Below, one piece after another: positions 1 to 4,936 of a stretch of 6,476 nt of DNA. Source of the DNA: Rhodospirillales bacterium (GTDB taxonomy: Bacteria; Pseudomonadota; Alphaproteobacteria; Acetobacterales; Acetobacteraceae); NCBI GenBank assembly GCA_015654825.1, contig JAATGE010000059.1, forward strand, positions 1-6,476, given 5' to 3'. How positions within the stretch are numbered: position 1 is the stretch's first letter; every line of letters starts with the position of its first letter. The notes beneath the pieces were generated by a model that did not search any database, was not told where the DNA came from, and saw nothing but the letters and a program-made list of their open reading frames with translations. Position numbers and translations under genes: made by a program.

Positions 1-1
1 C

Positions 2-244
2 CGGGTCTGCTACTCCAGTCGCATCCGCAAATCCTTATGGCGCAAGTGCGAAAGCGCCGGCCAGACGCAGCGTCTGGTGGATTTTCGTATCGACTGCGAT
101 GCGGATACGATCTTGCTGCTGGTGGACCAGAAAGGCGTCGCCTGCCACACCGGAAGACGCACCTGCTTTTTCCGCGCCTGGCGCGACGAGTCGCTGGTAA
201 AGATCCTCGACCGCGAGGTCGATCCGCATGAATTGTATGGGTAG
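2..244 (+). CDS. hisI: Phosphoribosyl-AMP cyclohydrolase, 3' part
   Basis: This is the C-terminal 80 residues of HisI, which opens the ring of phosphoribosyl-AMP in the third step of histidine synthesis in the cytoplasm. The frame is open from the window edge and ends at TAG 242-244, so the start lies upstream; complete family members are about 110-140 residues. Seen in the sequence are the segment RKSLWRKCESAGQT, the acidic metal-binding motif DCDAD, and the zinc-ligand stretch ACHTGRRTCF, whose two cysteines are seven residues apart as is usual for the family. The tail EVDPHELYG is also HisI-like. One oddity is that the usual WRKGE(T/S)SG segment reads WRKCESAG here, with Cys for Gly and Ala for Ser. 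Identification is firm from the metal-binding motifs. No other his gene is visible in the window. Confidence 0.93.
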   Translation, partial: RVCYSSRIRKSLWRKCESAGQTQRLVDFRIDCDADTILLLVDQKGVACHTGRRTCFFRAWRDESLVKILDREVDPHELYG

Positions 245-246
245 AA

Positions 247-318
247 AAGGCCAGGGCTCTGCCCTGGACCCGCTGGGGTCGTCACGCGAAGCGTGCTGCG
301 CACGACCGCCCCAGACCC
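247..318 (-). repeat. Two-hairpin intergenic repeat, copy A (expanded)
   Basis: First of five copies of the same element, read here in reverse orientation and beginning with the shared end AAGGCC. The end-proximal hairpin is CCAGGGC-TCT-GCCCTGG (251-267). The second hairpin has arms CTGGGG (273-278) and CCCCAG (309-314). Instead of the two-base loop of other copies it holds extra pairs TCGT/ACGA (279-282, 302-305) and a nested hairpin CACGC-GAA-GCGTG (283-295). It starts 3 bases after the hisI stop and may fold at the 3' end of the hisI mRNA. The boundaries come from comparison with the other four copies. Confidence 0.85.
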
Positions 319-354
319 GAATTTTATTGTTCCGAGGGTGACACTGGCATCGAA

Positions 355-416
355 TCTTATAAGCGGGGTCTGGGGACTAGTCCCCAGCTTGGTCCAGGGG
401 CAGAGCCCCTGGCCTT
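355..416 (+). repeat. Two-hairpin intergenic repeat, copy B
   Basis: Forward-orientation copy facing copy A. It contains an 18-base perfect palindrome CTGGGGACTAGTCCCCAG (370-387), then CCAGGGGC-AGA-GCCCCTGG (394-412), and ends with GGCCTT (411-416). Upstream it shares TCTTAT(A/G)AGC with copy E, so the unit probably begins near 355. The element runs directly into the first codons of the LpxB coding frame, leaving no room for a normal ribosome binding site and start codon. Confidence 0.88.
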
Positions 417-417
417 A

Positions 418-1572
418 ATCTGGCTCCTTGCCGGCGAAGCAAGCGGCGACGTCCTGGGCGCCCGGCTGATCGCAGCCCTGCGTGCGCGCCGCCCCGACCT
501 GCATTTTGCCGGCATCGGCGGCCCCCGCATGCTCGCCGCCGGCCTCCCCGCCACCCTGTTCCCCATGGCCGACCTCGCCGTCATGGGCCTCGCCGAAGTA
601 CTGCCCCGCCTGCGCACCCTGCGCCGCCGCCTCGACGAAGCCGTCGCCGACATCGAGGCCCAACGTCCGGATCTCGTAGTAACAATCGACAGCCCCGGCT
701 TTTCGCTGCGCCTGTTGAACCGCATCGCCGGCCTGAAACTGAAGCGCATCCAATATGTCGCGCCGCAAGTCTGGGCCTGGCGCGAAAGCCGCGTGCGCGG
801 CTTTCCGGGCCTGTGGGACCGCCTGCTATGCCTGCTCCCGTTCGAGGAAGCCTTCTTCGCGCGCCACGGCGTCCCCGCCCGCTTCGTCGGCCACCCGGTG
901 CTGCAATCCGGCGCCGACGCCGGCGACGCCGCCCGCTTTCGCGCCCGCCACGACATCGCGCCGGACGCACCCATCCTGGTGCTGATGCCCGGCAGCCGCC
1001 GCAACGAAGCGCCCCGCCTGCTACCCGTCTTCGGCCGCACGGTCGCCTTGCTGATGCAGGATTTCCCCAACCTGGTGCCGGTCGTCCCGGCCTCCCCGGT
1101 CGTGCAGCACCTCGTATCGAAAACCGCCTCAACCTGGCCCGCAAAGCCTTTGGTGATTGTCGACACCGACGAAAAGCACGACGCCTACGCCGCCGCCGGC
1201 GCCGCCCTGACAAAATCCGGCACCTCGACGCTGGAGCTCGCCCTGGCCGGCGTGCCGATGGCGGTCACCTACCGCGTCAACCCGATCACCGGCGCCCTGG
1301 CCCGCCGCATGATCCGCGTGCCCTACGTCGCCATGGTAAATCTGCTCGCCGGCCGCGCCCTGGTGCCCGAACTTCTGCAGCAGGACTGCACACCCGAAAA
1401 ACTCCGCGCCACGGTGCGCACCCTACTGACCGACCCCGAAGTGGCAAAGGCGCAACGAGAAGGTTTCACCGCCGTAATGCAATCGTTGCAGGCGCCCGCC
1501 GGCCTACCCGCCGACGCCGCCGCCCTCGAAGTGCTGGACCTGCTGGAGAGTACCAACGGCCCCAATTGCTGA
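418..1572 (+). CDS. lpxB: Lipid A disaccharide synthase, start codon unclear
   Basis: LpxB joins UDP-2,3-diacylglucosamine and 2,3-diacylglucosamine 1-phosphate at the inner membrane to make the lipid A disaccharide. The frame from codon 418 gives 384 residues, close to the 382 of E. coli. Signatures in order are LLAGEASGDVLGA (3-15), TIDSPGF (89-95), YVAPQVWAWRESRV (113-126), LPFEEAFF (140-147), FVGHPV (156-161), MPGSRRNE (190-197), TKSGTSTLE (265-273) and NLLAGR (308-313), all as in the GT19 family. The first in-frame ATG is at 529 (residue 38) and would delete the conserved N-terminal glycine-rich motif, so it is unlikely to be the true start. Between the upstream in-frame stop (TGA 229-231) and 529 there is no ATG, GTG or TTG; only CTG (for example 409), ATC (349, 418) or ATT (232) are possible. 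Copy B of the repeat ends at 416, so the native start appears to have been displaced. The body is intact with no frameshift. Identity is certain; start and expression are not. Confidence 0.9.
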   Translation: MWLLAGEASGDVLGARLIAALRARRPDLHFAGIGGPRMLAAGLPATLFPMADLAVMGLAEVLPRLRTLRRRLDEAVADIEAQRPDLVVTIDSPGFSLRLLNRIAGLKLKRIQYVAPQVWAWRESRVRGFPGLWDRLLCLLPFEEAFFARHGVPARFVGHPVLQSGADAGDAARFRARHDIAPDAPILVLMPGSRRNEAPRLLPVFGRTVALLMQDFPNLVPVVPASPVVQHLVSKTASTWPAKPLVIVDTDEKHDAYAAAGAALTKSGTSTLELALAGVPMAVTYRVNPITGALARRMIRVPYVAMVNLLAGRALVPELLQQDCTPEKLRATVRTLLTDPEVAKAQREGFTAVMQSLQAPAGLPADAAALEVLDLLESTNGPNC

Positions 1573-1636
1573 CACATTCAACAATTCGTGCCGTCGGTAG
1601 GCGCGGTGTTTATGCCAGTGTCGGAACAGATAAATT

Positions 1637-1689
1637 GGGGTTTGGGGCCTAAGGCCCCAACGGGGTCCAGGGGCAGAGCCCCTGGCCTT
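1637..1689 (+). repeat. Two-hairpin intergenic repeat, copy C
   Basis: Third copy, alone between the convergent lpxB and dehydrogenase genes. The first hairpin is TTGGGGCCT-A-AGGCCCCAA (1642-1660), the second CCAGGGGC-AGA-GCCCCTGG (1667-1685), and the end is GGCCTT (1684-1689). The first stem differs from copies B and E on both arms (outer C-G to T-A, inner A-T to C-G), so pairing is kept. Placed between two gene 3' ends, it could act as a bidirectional terminator, since the hairpins are GC-rich, but the T run after it is short. The terminator role is inferred. Confidence 0.87.
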
Positions 1690-1717
1690 TGACCAGTCAA
1701 AATTCAAGCAGTTGATA

Positions 1718-2710
1718 CTACAGCTCGACAGGTGCCGTCAGTATCAAACCTGATTGCCGGGCCCGCGCCCGGGACGCTTCCATGCTCGCGCTGACGGCGA
1801 GCGCCGCCGCGAGCGCGCGGCGACCCGCTGCCGCATCGACAACAACCGCAGCGCCATCAAGAATAGCCGCAGCAAAGGCAGCATGCTCCGCCTCCAGAAC
1901 GTCGTGATCCTGCCAGTCGACTTCCTCGAGCAGGAAACCGTCGGTGCCGGGCACCGGAATGCCGTGCTCGCGCCCGATCATGGTCAGCTTGCGCGCCACG
2001 AAATCCGCGGAACAATAGCCCTCCTCGGAAAACAGCCGCATTTTCCGCTCGGTCTTCAGCGAAATCCGGCTCGCGGTAATCGTCGCCACGCACCCGTTGG
2101 CGAACCGCACCCGCGCGTTGGCGATATCCTCGTACTGGCTCGAAACCGCCGCCCCCAGCGCATCCACGCTCTCGATTTCGCTATCCACCAGCGACAGCAC
2201 CAGATCGAGGTCATGGATCATCAGATCCAGAATAACTGAAACATCGGTGCCGCGCGGCTTGAACGGCGCGATCCGCGTCGCCTCGATATAGAGCGGCCGG
2301 GTAATGCGCGCCGCGATCGCCTCATGCTCGGCCGAGTAGCGCAGCAGATGCCCGACCTGCAGCACCAGCCCGGCCGCCCGCGCCAGCGCCGCCAGCCGGT
2401 CCGCCTGCGCCAGCGTCGCCGCCAGCGGCTTTTCCACCAGTACATGCCGCCCCGCCAGCAACGCCCGCTCCGCAATGTCGAAATGCGCATCCGCCGGCGC
2501 CGCCACCACGACAGCATCGCTGGCGGTCAACAGCTCACCCAGCCCCAGCGCCGGCGCCCCCCCAGCCTCGGCACCCACCCGCGCGGCCCGTTCCCCGTCC
2601 AAATCATGGACGCCAGCCAGCGTCGCCCGCGCCGAGGCCGCGATCTTGAGGGCGTGAAAGCGGCCGAAATGCCCGGCGCCGACGACACCGATACGGAGCA
2701 GGTCAGTCAT
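1718..2710 (-). CDS. Gfo/Idh/MocA-family dehydrogenase, possible UDP-GlcNAc 3-dehydrogenase
   Basis: A 330-residue NAD(P)-dependent sugar dehydrogenase. The Rossmann motif GVVGAGHFGRFHA is at 8-20, the family EKP motif at 93-95 (LVEKPLA), and the C-terminal-domain motif LDLMIHDLDLV with Asp162 and His166 at 161-171; length is normal. The protein is almost certainly cytoplasmic, as no signal peptide is visible. It is convergent with lpxB, 145 bases away. It is established that in Acidithiobacillus ferrooxidans the Gfo/Idh enzyme GnnA and its partner transaminase GnnB lie between lpxA and lpxB and make the 3-amino sugar nucleotide for amide-linked lipid A. By that linkage this may be a GnnA-type enzyme, but the specificity is inferred and no gnnB is in the window. 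I see no strong Shine-Dalgarno before ATG 2710-2708. Family assignment is firm, substrate is not. Confidence 0.9.
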   Translation of the reverse strand: MTDLLRIGVVGAGHFGRFHALKIAASARATLAGVHDLDGERAARVGAEAGGAPALGLGELLTASDAVVVAAPADAHFDIAERALLAGRHVLVEKPLAATLAQADRLAALARAAGLVLQVGHLLRYSAEHEAIAARITRPLYIEATRIAPFKPRGTDVSVILDLMIHDLDLVLSLVDSEIESVDALGAAVSSQYEDIANARVRFANGCVATITASRISLKTERKMRLFSEEGYCSADFVARKLTMIGREHGIPVPGTDGFLLEEVDWQDHDVLEAEHAAFAAAILDGAAVVVDAAAGRRALAAALAVSASMEASRARARQSGLILTAPVEL

Positions 2711-2858
2711 GGTTGCGGGCTAGCCGATCTATCGCCCGACGGCCAGTGCGGACCGCCGCAACGACGTGGGCGCGGTGGCGCCGGCGCAAGAACCGGGCCT
2801 TGACCACGGTCTTGACGGAGCACCGGGGATGGCCGACGAAACGCAAACTCGGCCCGTT

Positions 2859-2862
2859 GGAG
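2859..2862 (+). promoter_or_regulatory. Ribosome binding site fixing the start of the secreted propeller gene
   Basis: GGAG stands 9 bases before ATG 2872. It supports that start over upstream in-frame starts reaching back to 2713, which would bury the signal peptide inside the protein. Confidence 0.65.
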
Positions 2863-2871
2863 TGCCTTACG

Positions 2872-3633
2872 ATGCAAACCACCACGAAACGTCCGGGCCG
2901 CTTCCTCGCCCTGGCGGCAGCGCTGGCGGGCCTGGCTGCCGCAGGGTCCGCGCGGGCCGACGACTATGCCTACATGGGTACAGGCACTGCCAATTTCGGC
3001 GTGGTAGACCTGACGACTGGTGTCTACACATCGTGTGGCACCAGCGGGGCTCAATTGTCCGGGTTGGGGGTAGGACCTGACCACGCGATATATGGCGGCG
3101 GGTTCCGCGCCAGGATATTTTATCGCGTCGCTCCCACGACTGGAACACTAACACCGATCGGCACAAGCAACATAACCTTTTTCATTACAGGCTCAACGAC
3201 AAAAGGTGTCTATGCGGTTGACCTCAATAGCAACCTCTATTCGATCGATATCACCACAGGTGCCGCGACTTTAATTGGGCCAACCGGTGTTCCGGCGGCC
3301 GGAAGTGGTGGATATTGGGGAATGTCAACGAATTCGAAAACCCTTTATTACTCCTATCAGTCGGGGCTGTACAAGGTTAATGTGAAGACTGGCAGGGGAG
3401 CCCTGATTGGCACCGCCAGCGCGGGCGTTTTTGGCGCGGAGGTATTGGAAGATGGCAAACTGTTCGCGGGCAGTGAAAACCCTCTTGGCGTCTATACCCT
3501 GAACCCCCGGAATGGATCGAGTACGTTCGTAGCCCCCCTGACCGGTTCCGGAAGCGGCCCATTCTGGGGCCTGGTCCCGATCAAGGCAAAACGCATCAGC
3601 GCGAAAAAGATCTGCGCCGCCCACAAGCTTTAG
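2872..3633 (+). CDS. Secreted beta-propeller-like repeat protein, function unknown
   Basis: I do not recognise a named family. The 253-residue product begins with a clear Sec signal peptide: basic MQTTTKRPGR, a hydrophobic Leu/Ala core (11-24), and a likely cut after SARA (26-29) before DDYAYMG. The mature part contains five copies of a unit of the form Y-x-h-(D/N)-x-x-(T/K)-G-x-x-T-h-I-G-T: VVDLTTGVYTSCGT (44-57), YRVAPTTGTLTPIGT (84-98), YSIDITTGAATLIGPTG (123-139), YKVNVKTGRGALIGT (167-181) and YTLNPRNGSSTFVAP (208-222). The spacing of about 40 residues is typical of beta-propeller blades. Only Cys55 and Cys248 remain in the mature protein, possibly a ring-closing disulfide. The C-terminus (238-253) is lysine-rich, with no PEP-CTERM anchor or LPXTG-like sorting signal. 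The DNA is clearly lower in GC than lpxB and richer in A/T-ending codons, suggesting acquisition by transfer. It stands alone, divergent from the dehydrogenase. Export is well supported; the role is unknown. Confidence 0.8.
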   Translation: MQTTTKRPGRFLALAAALAGLAAAGSARADDYAYMGTGTANFGVVDLTTGVYTSCGTSGAQLSGLGVGPDHAIYGGGFRARIFYRVAPTTGTLTPIGTSNITFFITGSTTKGVYAVDLNSNLYSIDITTGAATLIGPTGVPAAGSGGYWGMSTNSKTLYYSYQSGLYKVNVKTGRGALIGTASAGVFGAEVLEDGKLFAGSENPLGVYTLNPRNGSSTFVAPLTGSGSGPFWGLVPIKAKRISAKKICAAHKL

Positions 3634-3712
3634 GACCCGTTCGAAAATACCCGAATCGTCCGGTCGAATCGGAACTATAATAACTAAAGCTTTTGGGCCT
3701 ATCCCAGCAAAA

Positions 3713-3745
3713 GTAGGGCGTGCTCCAGCACGCCAACGCAAGCAA
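3713..3745 (+). repeat. Palindromic intergenic repeat, direct copy 1
   Basis: A 33-base unit identical to 3874-3906. Its core is the palindrome GGCGTGCT-CC-AGCACGCC (3717-3734), preceded by GTAG and followed by AACGCAAGCAA. It is unrelated to the two-hairpin family A-E. Confidence 0.85.
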
Positions 3746-3839
3746 ACGCCGCACCGTAGCCCGGCTGAAACTCGTGTTGCGCCCAAGCTACGGCGCAAAC
3801 GTGCTCCGTCCCTGAAGCAGCGGCAGGAGAGTGTGCTGC

Positions 3840-3853
3840 TTGCGTGGCGTGCT
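3840..3853 (-). repeat. Degenerate inverted copy of the palindromic repeat
   Basis: TTGCGTGGCGTGCT is the reverse complement of AGCACGCCAACGCAA in the two direct copies, with one A missing. It covers only half of the unit and lies between the two direct copies. Confidence 0.55.
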
Positions 3854-3873
3854 AGCGAAGCAATGTAGCAAAT

Positions 3874-3906
3874 GTAGGGCGTGCTCCAGCACGCCAACGC
3901 AAGCAA
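3874..3906 (+). repeat. Palindromic intergenic repeat, direct copy 2
   Basis: Exact second copy of the 33-base unit, with the palindromic core at 3878-3895. The bases just before the two copies also agree closely (AGCAAAA against AGCAAAT), so the duplicated segment may reach a few bases upstream. Confidence 0.85.
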
Positions 3907-4036
3907 CCCGCACGTTCCCGGCGCAGCGCCGTACGGCGGATAAGCCCTTGCGCCATCCGCCATCACGCCCCCCCGCATAAGCAAACCTTCCCCGCGTCCA
4001 CGCCGGAACCACGCCGCCACAACCCAATCGATCCGC

Positions 4037-4462
4037 CTATTCGTTGCCCCAAGGATTGACAGTGCAAACGCCAAGAGCGTCGAAATCGGTAACGTTACGG
4101 GTCACGACCGCCAAATCGTGCTGCTCCGCCGTTGCCGCGATAAATCCATCCATTACGCCAACCGGTCGCCCGGCCGCCTCGCCGCGCGCCACTACGCGGC
4201 CCCACAAATCCGCCGTCCCCGCATCGATCGCCAACACCCGCCCCTCAAACCGCAGCACCACCTGATCGGTGAGCCAGGCATCAAGTCGATCGCGCCTGGC
4301 CCCAGCTTCCATCCGCTCCACACCCCGGCGCAATTCGGCCAGCGTGACAACACTGATAAAAACCCGATCCTCGTCGGCCTCCGCAAGCCAGGCGACAACG
4401 CCCGCATCAGGGCGCAGCTTCGCCCACTCGGAAATCACGTTCGTATCGAGAAGAAAATTCAC
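4037..4462 (-). CDS. vapC: PIN-domain ribonuclease toxin, VapC/FitB type
   Basis: Toxin of a type II toxin-antitoxin pair; PIN-domain toxins cleave RNA in the cytoplasm using Mg2+ or Mn2+ held by conserved acidic residues. The 141-residue product starts at GTG 4462-4460 with VNFLLDTNVISEW and shows the PIN acidic set: Asp6 (LLDTN), Glu43 (TLAEL), Asp105 (GVMDGFIAATA) and Asp126 (TRNVTDFDALGV). It ends NPWGNE, as in many FitB-like proteins. The GTG overlaps the antitoxin stop in GTGA, which indicates translational coupling and decides the start; an upstream ATG at 4579 in the same frame would give a 39-residue extension lying antisense-free but inside the antitoxin gene, with no family match. 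The length is normal for VapC. All catalytic residues are present, so it looks active. The RNA target cannot be told from sequence. Confidence 0.94.
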   Translation of the reverse strand: MNFLLDTNVISEWAKLRPDAGVVAWLAEADEDRVFISVVTLAELRRGVERMEAGARRDRLDAWLTDQVVLRFEGRVLAIDAGTADLWGRVVARGEAAGRPVGVMDGFIAATAEQHDLAVVTRNVTDFDALGVCTVNPWGNE

Positions 4463-4713
4463 AGCCCCGCCTCGCGCGGCCCGTCCTTCGCCCGCGTTGC
4501 CTCCAGACCCGAACCGCACAACGGCGACTCCGCAAAGAACTCGGCCAAATTGCCCGACCGGCGGCTCTTGCGCTCCCACTCTTCCGCGGACACCACCACG
4601 ACCGCGGTGCGGCCGTTTTTCGTGATCGTCTGCGGCCCGGTCACGCGCGCCCTGTCGACCACCTCACTGAACTTCGCCTTCGCTTGGGCGATCGTCCACG
4701 TCCCGCCGCTCAT
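4459..4713 (-). CDS. Phd/YefM-family antitoxin
   Basis: An 84-residue antitoxin that should bind and silence the downstream PIN toxin and repress its own promoter. The N-terminal DNA-binding part is typical: WTIAQAKAKFSEVVDRA (6-22) and GPQTITKNGRTAVVVVSAEEW (26-46, the hallmark of the family). The C-terminal part, NLAEFFAESPLCGSGL (55-70), is the toxin-binding tail commonly seen in antitoxins paired with FitB/VapC-like toxins. ATG 4713-4711 has AGGA (plus-strand TCCT 4722-4725) 8 bases upstream. The gene overlaps the toxin start by four bases, antitoxin first, as is usual. Palindromic sites stand 20-42 bases upstream of its start. No truncation is visible. Confidence 0.94.
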   Translation of the reverse strand: MSGGTWTIAQAKAKFSEVVDRARVTGPQTITKNGRTAVVVVSAEEWERKSRRSGNLAEFFAESPLCGSGLEATRAKDGPREAGL

Positions 4714-4732
4714 GCTGCTGTTCCTGCTAAAG

Positions 4733-4755
4733 GGTCACTATGACCAGCATGGTCA
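4733..4755. promoter_or_regulatory. Three-half-site palindromic operator of the toxin-antitoxin operon
   Basis: Two overlapping inverted repeats share a middle half-site: GGTCA-CTA-TGACC (4733-4745) and TGACCA-GCA-TGGTCA (4741-4755). They lie just upstream of the antitoxin Shine-Dalgarno, where Phd/YefM antitoxins bind to repress their own operon. The palindromes are seen directly; their use by this antitoxin is inferred from position. Confidence 0.7.
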
Positions 4756-4803
4756 TTTAACCCTGGCCGATCAAGTTCGAGCGACGCGGGCTGCGTGCCG
4801 TAG

Positions 4804-4856
4804 AAGGCCAGGGGCGCTGCCCCTTGACCCCGCTAAGGACAAGTCCTTAGAACCTG
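4804..4856 (-). repeat. Two-hairpin intergenic repeat, copy D
   Basis: Reverse-orientation copy starting with AAGGCC. The first hairpin, CCAGGGGC-GCT-GCCCCTTG (4808-4826), has one broken pair. The second, CTAAGGAC-AA-GTCCTTAG (4833-4850), differs from copies B and E at two stem positions changed on both arms (GG to AA, matched by CC to TT). It faces copy E with almost no gap. Confidence 0.85.
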
Positions 4857-4915
4857 TCTTATGAGCGGGGTCTGGGGACTTGTCCCCAGCGGGTCCAGGG
4901 CAGAGCCCTGGCCTT
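4857..4915 (+). repeat. Two-hairpin intergenic repeat, copy E
   Basis: Forward copy with TCTTATGAGC at its start. The first hairpin is CTGGGGAC-TT-GTCCCCAG (4872-4889), the second CCAGGGC-AGA-GCCCTGG (4895-4911), and the end is GGCCTT (4910-4915). Only 10 bases separate it from the GGAG of the hydrolase gene, so if the promoter is upstream this copy lies in that gene's 5' leader. Confidence 0.87.
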
Positions 4916-4925
4916 TCTTTCCAAC

Positions 4926-4929
4926 GGAG
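4926..4929 (+). promoter_or_regulatory. Ribosome binding site of the hydrolase gene
   Basis: GGAG 7 bases before ATG 4937. It supports that start over the in-frame TTG at 4880, which lies inside repeat copy E and would put the Tat motif in the middle of the protein. Confidence 0.75.
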
Positions 4930-4936
4930 CACACCC

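Larger units (their letters stand above)
3634..4036. other. Gene-free intergenic stretch with palindromic repeats
   Basis: About 400 bases between the propeller gene and the toxin gene. Open frames here on either strand lack recognisable domains, plausible starts or sensible composition, so I call none real. The first 80 bases are AT-richer than the surroundings, and CTAAAGCTT at 3684-3692 is an inverted match to AAGCTTTAG at 3625-3633 over the stop codon of the propeller gene. The middle carries the palindromic repeat copies listed separately. A pair CCGTAGC (3754-3760) and GCTACGG (3787-3793) could form a stem with a 26-base loop. The last 130 bases show only short palindromes such as GCCGTACGGC (3928-3937). 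Confidence 0.7.

Noticed and set aside
357..1213. Long open frames antisense to lpxB
   Set aside because: Rich in Arg, Gly and Ala with no domain, and opposite a clearly coding GC-rich gene; they are composition artefacts.
1637..1689. Classic intrinsic terminator between lpxB and the dehydrogenase
   Set aside because: The hairpins are strong but only three Ts follow; it is recorded as a repeat with a possible terminator role instead.
2800..2840. TTGACC and TTGACG as possible -35 boxes before the propeller gene, with GACC-AC-GGTC between them
   Set aside because: No convincing -10 box at the right distance; the short palindrome may be chance in GC-rich DNA.
2713..2871. N-terminal extension of the propeller gene to ATG 2713
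   Set aside because: The extension is Arg-rich, matches nothing, and would place the signal peptide internally; ATG 2872 has a GGAG and begins a clean signal peptide.
3541..3600. Similarity between the propeller protein end (FWGLVP) and the peptide read through repeat B or E (WGLVP)
   Set aside because: The underlying DNA lacks the repeat hairpins and the match is only a few residues, so I take it as chance.
3713..3906. CRISPR array
   Set aside because: Only two direct copies 161 bases apart with one degenerate inverted copy; no regular spacers and no cas genes.
3325..4074. A 249-codon minus-strand frame across the propeller gene and the intergenic stretch
   Set aside because: It overlaps the tail of a well-supported gene antisense, runs through the palindromic repeats and has no recognisable motif.
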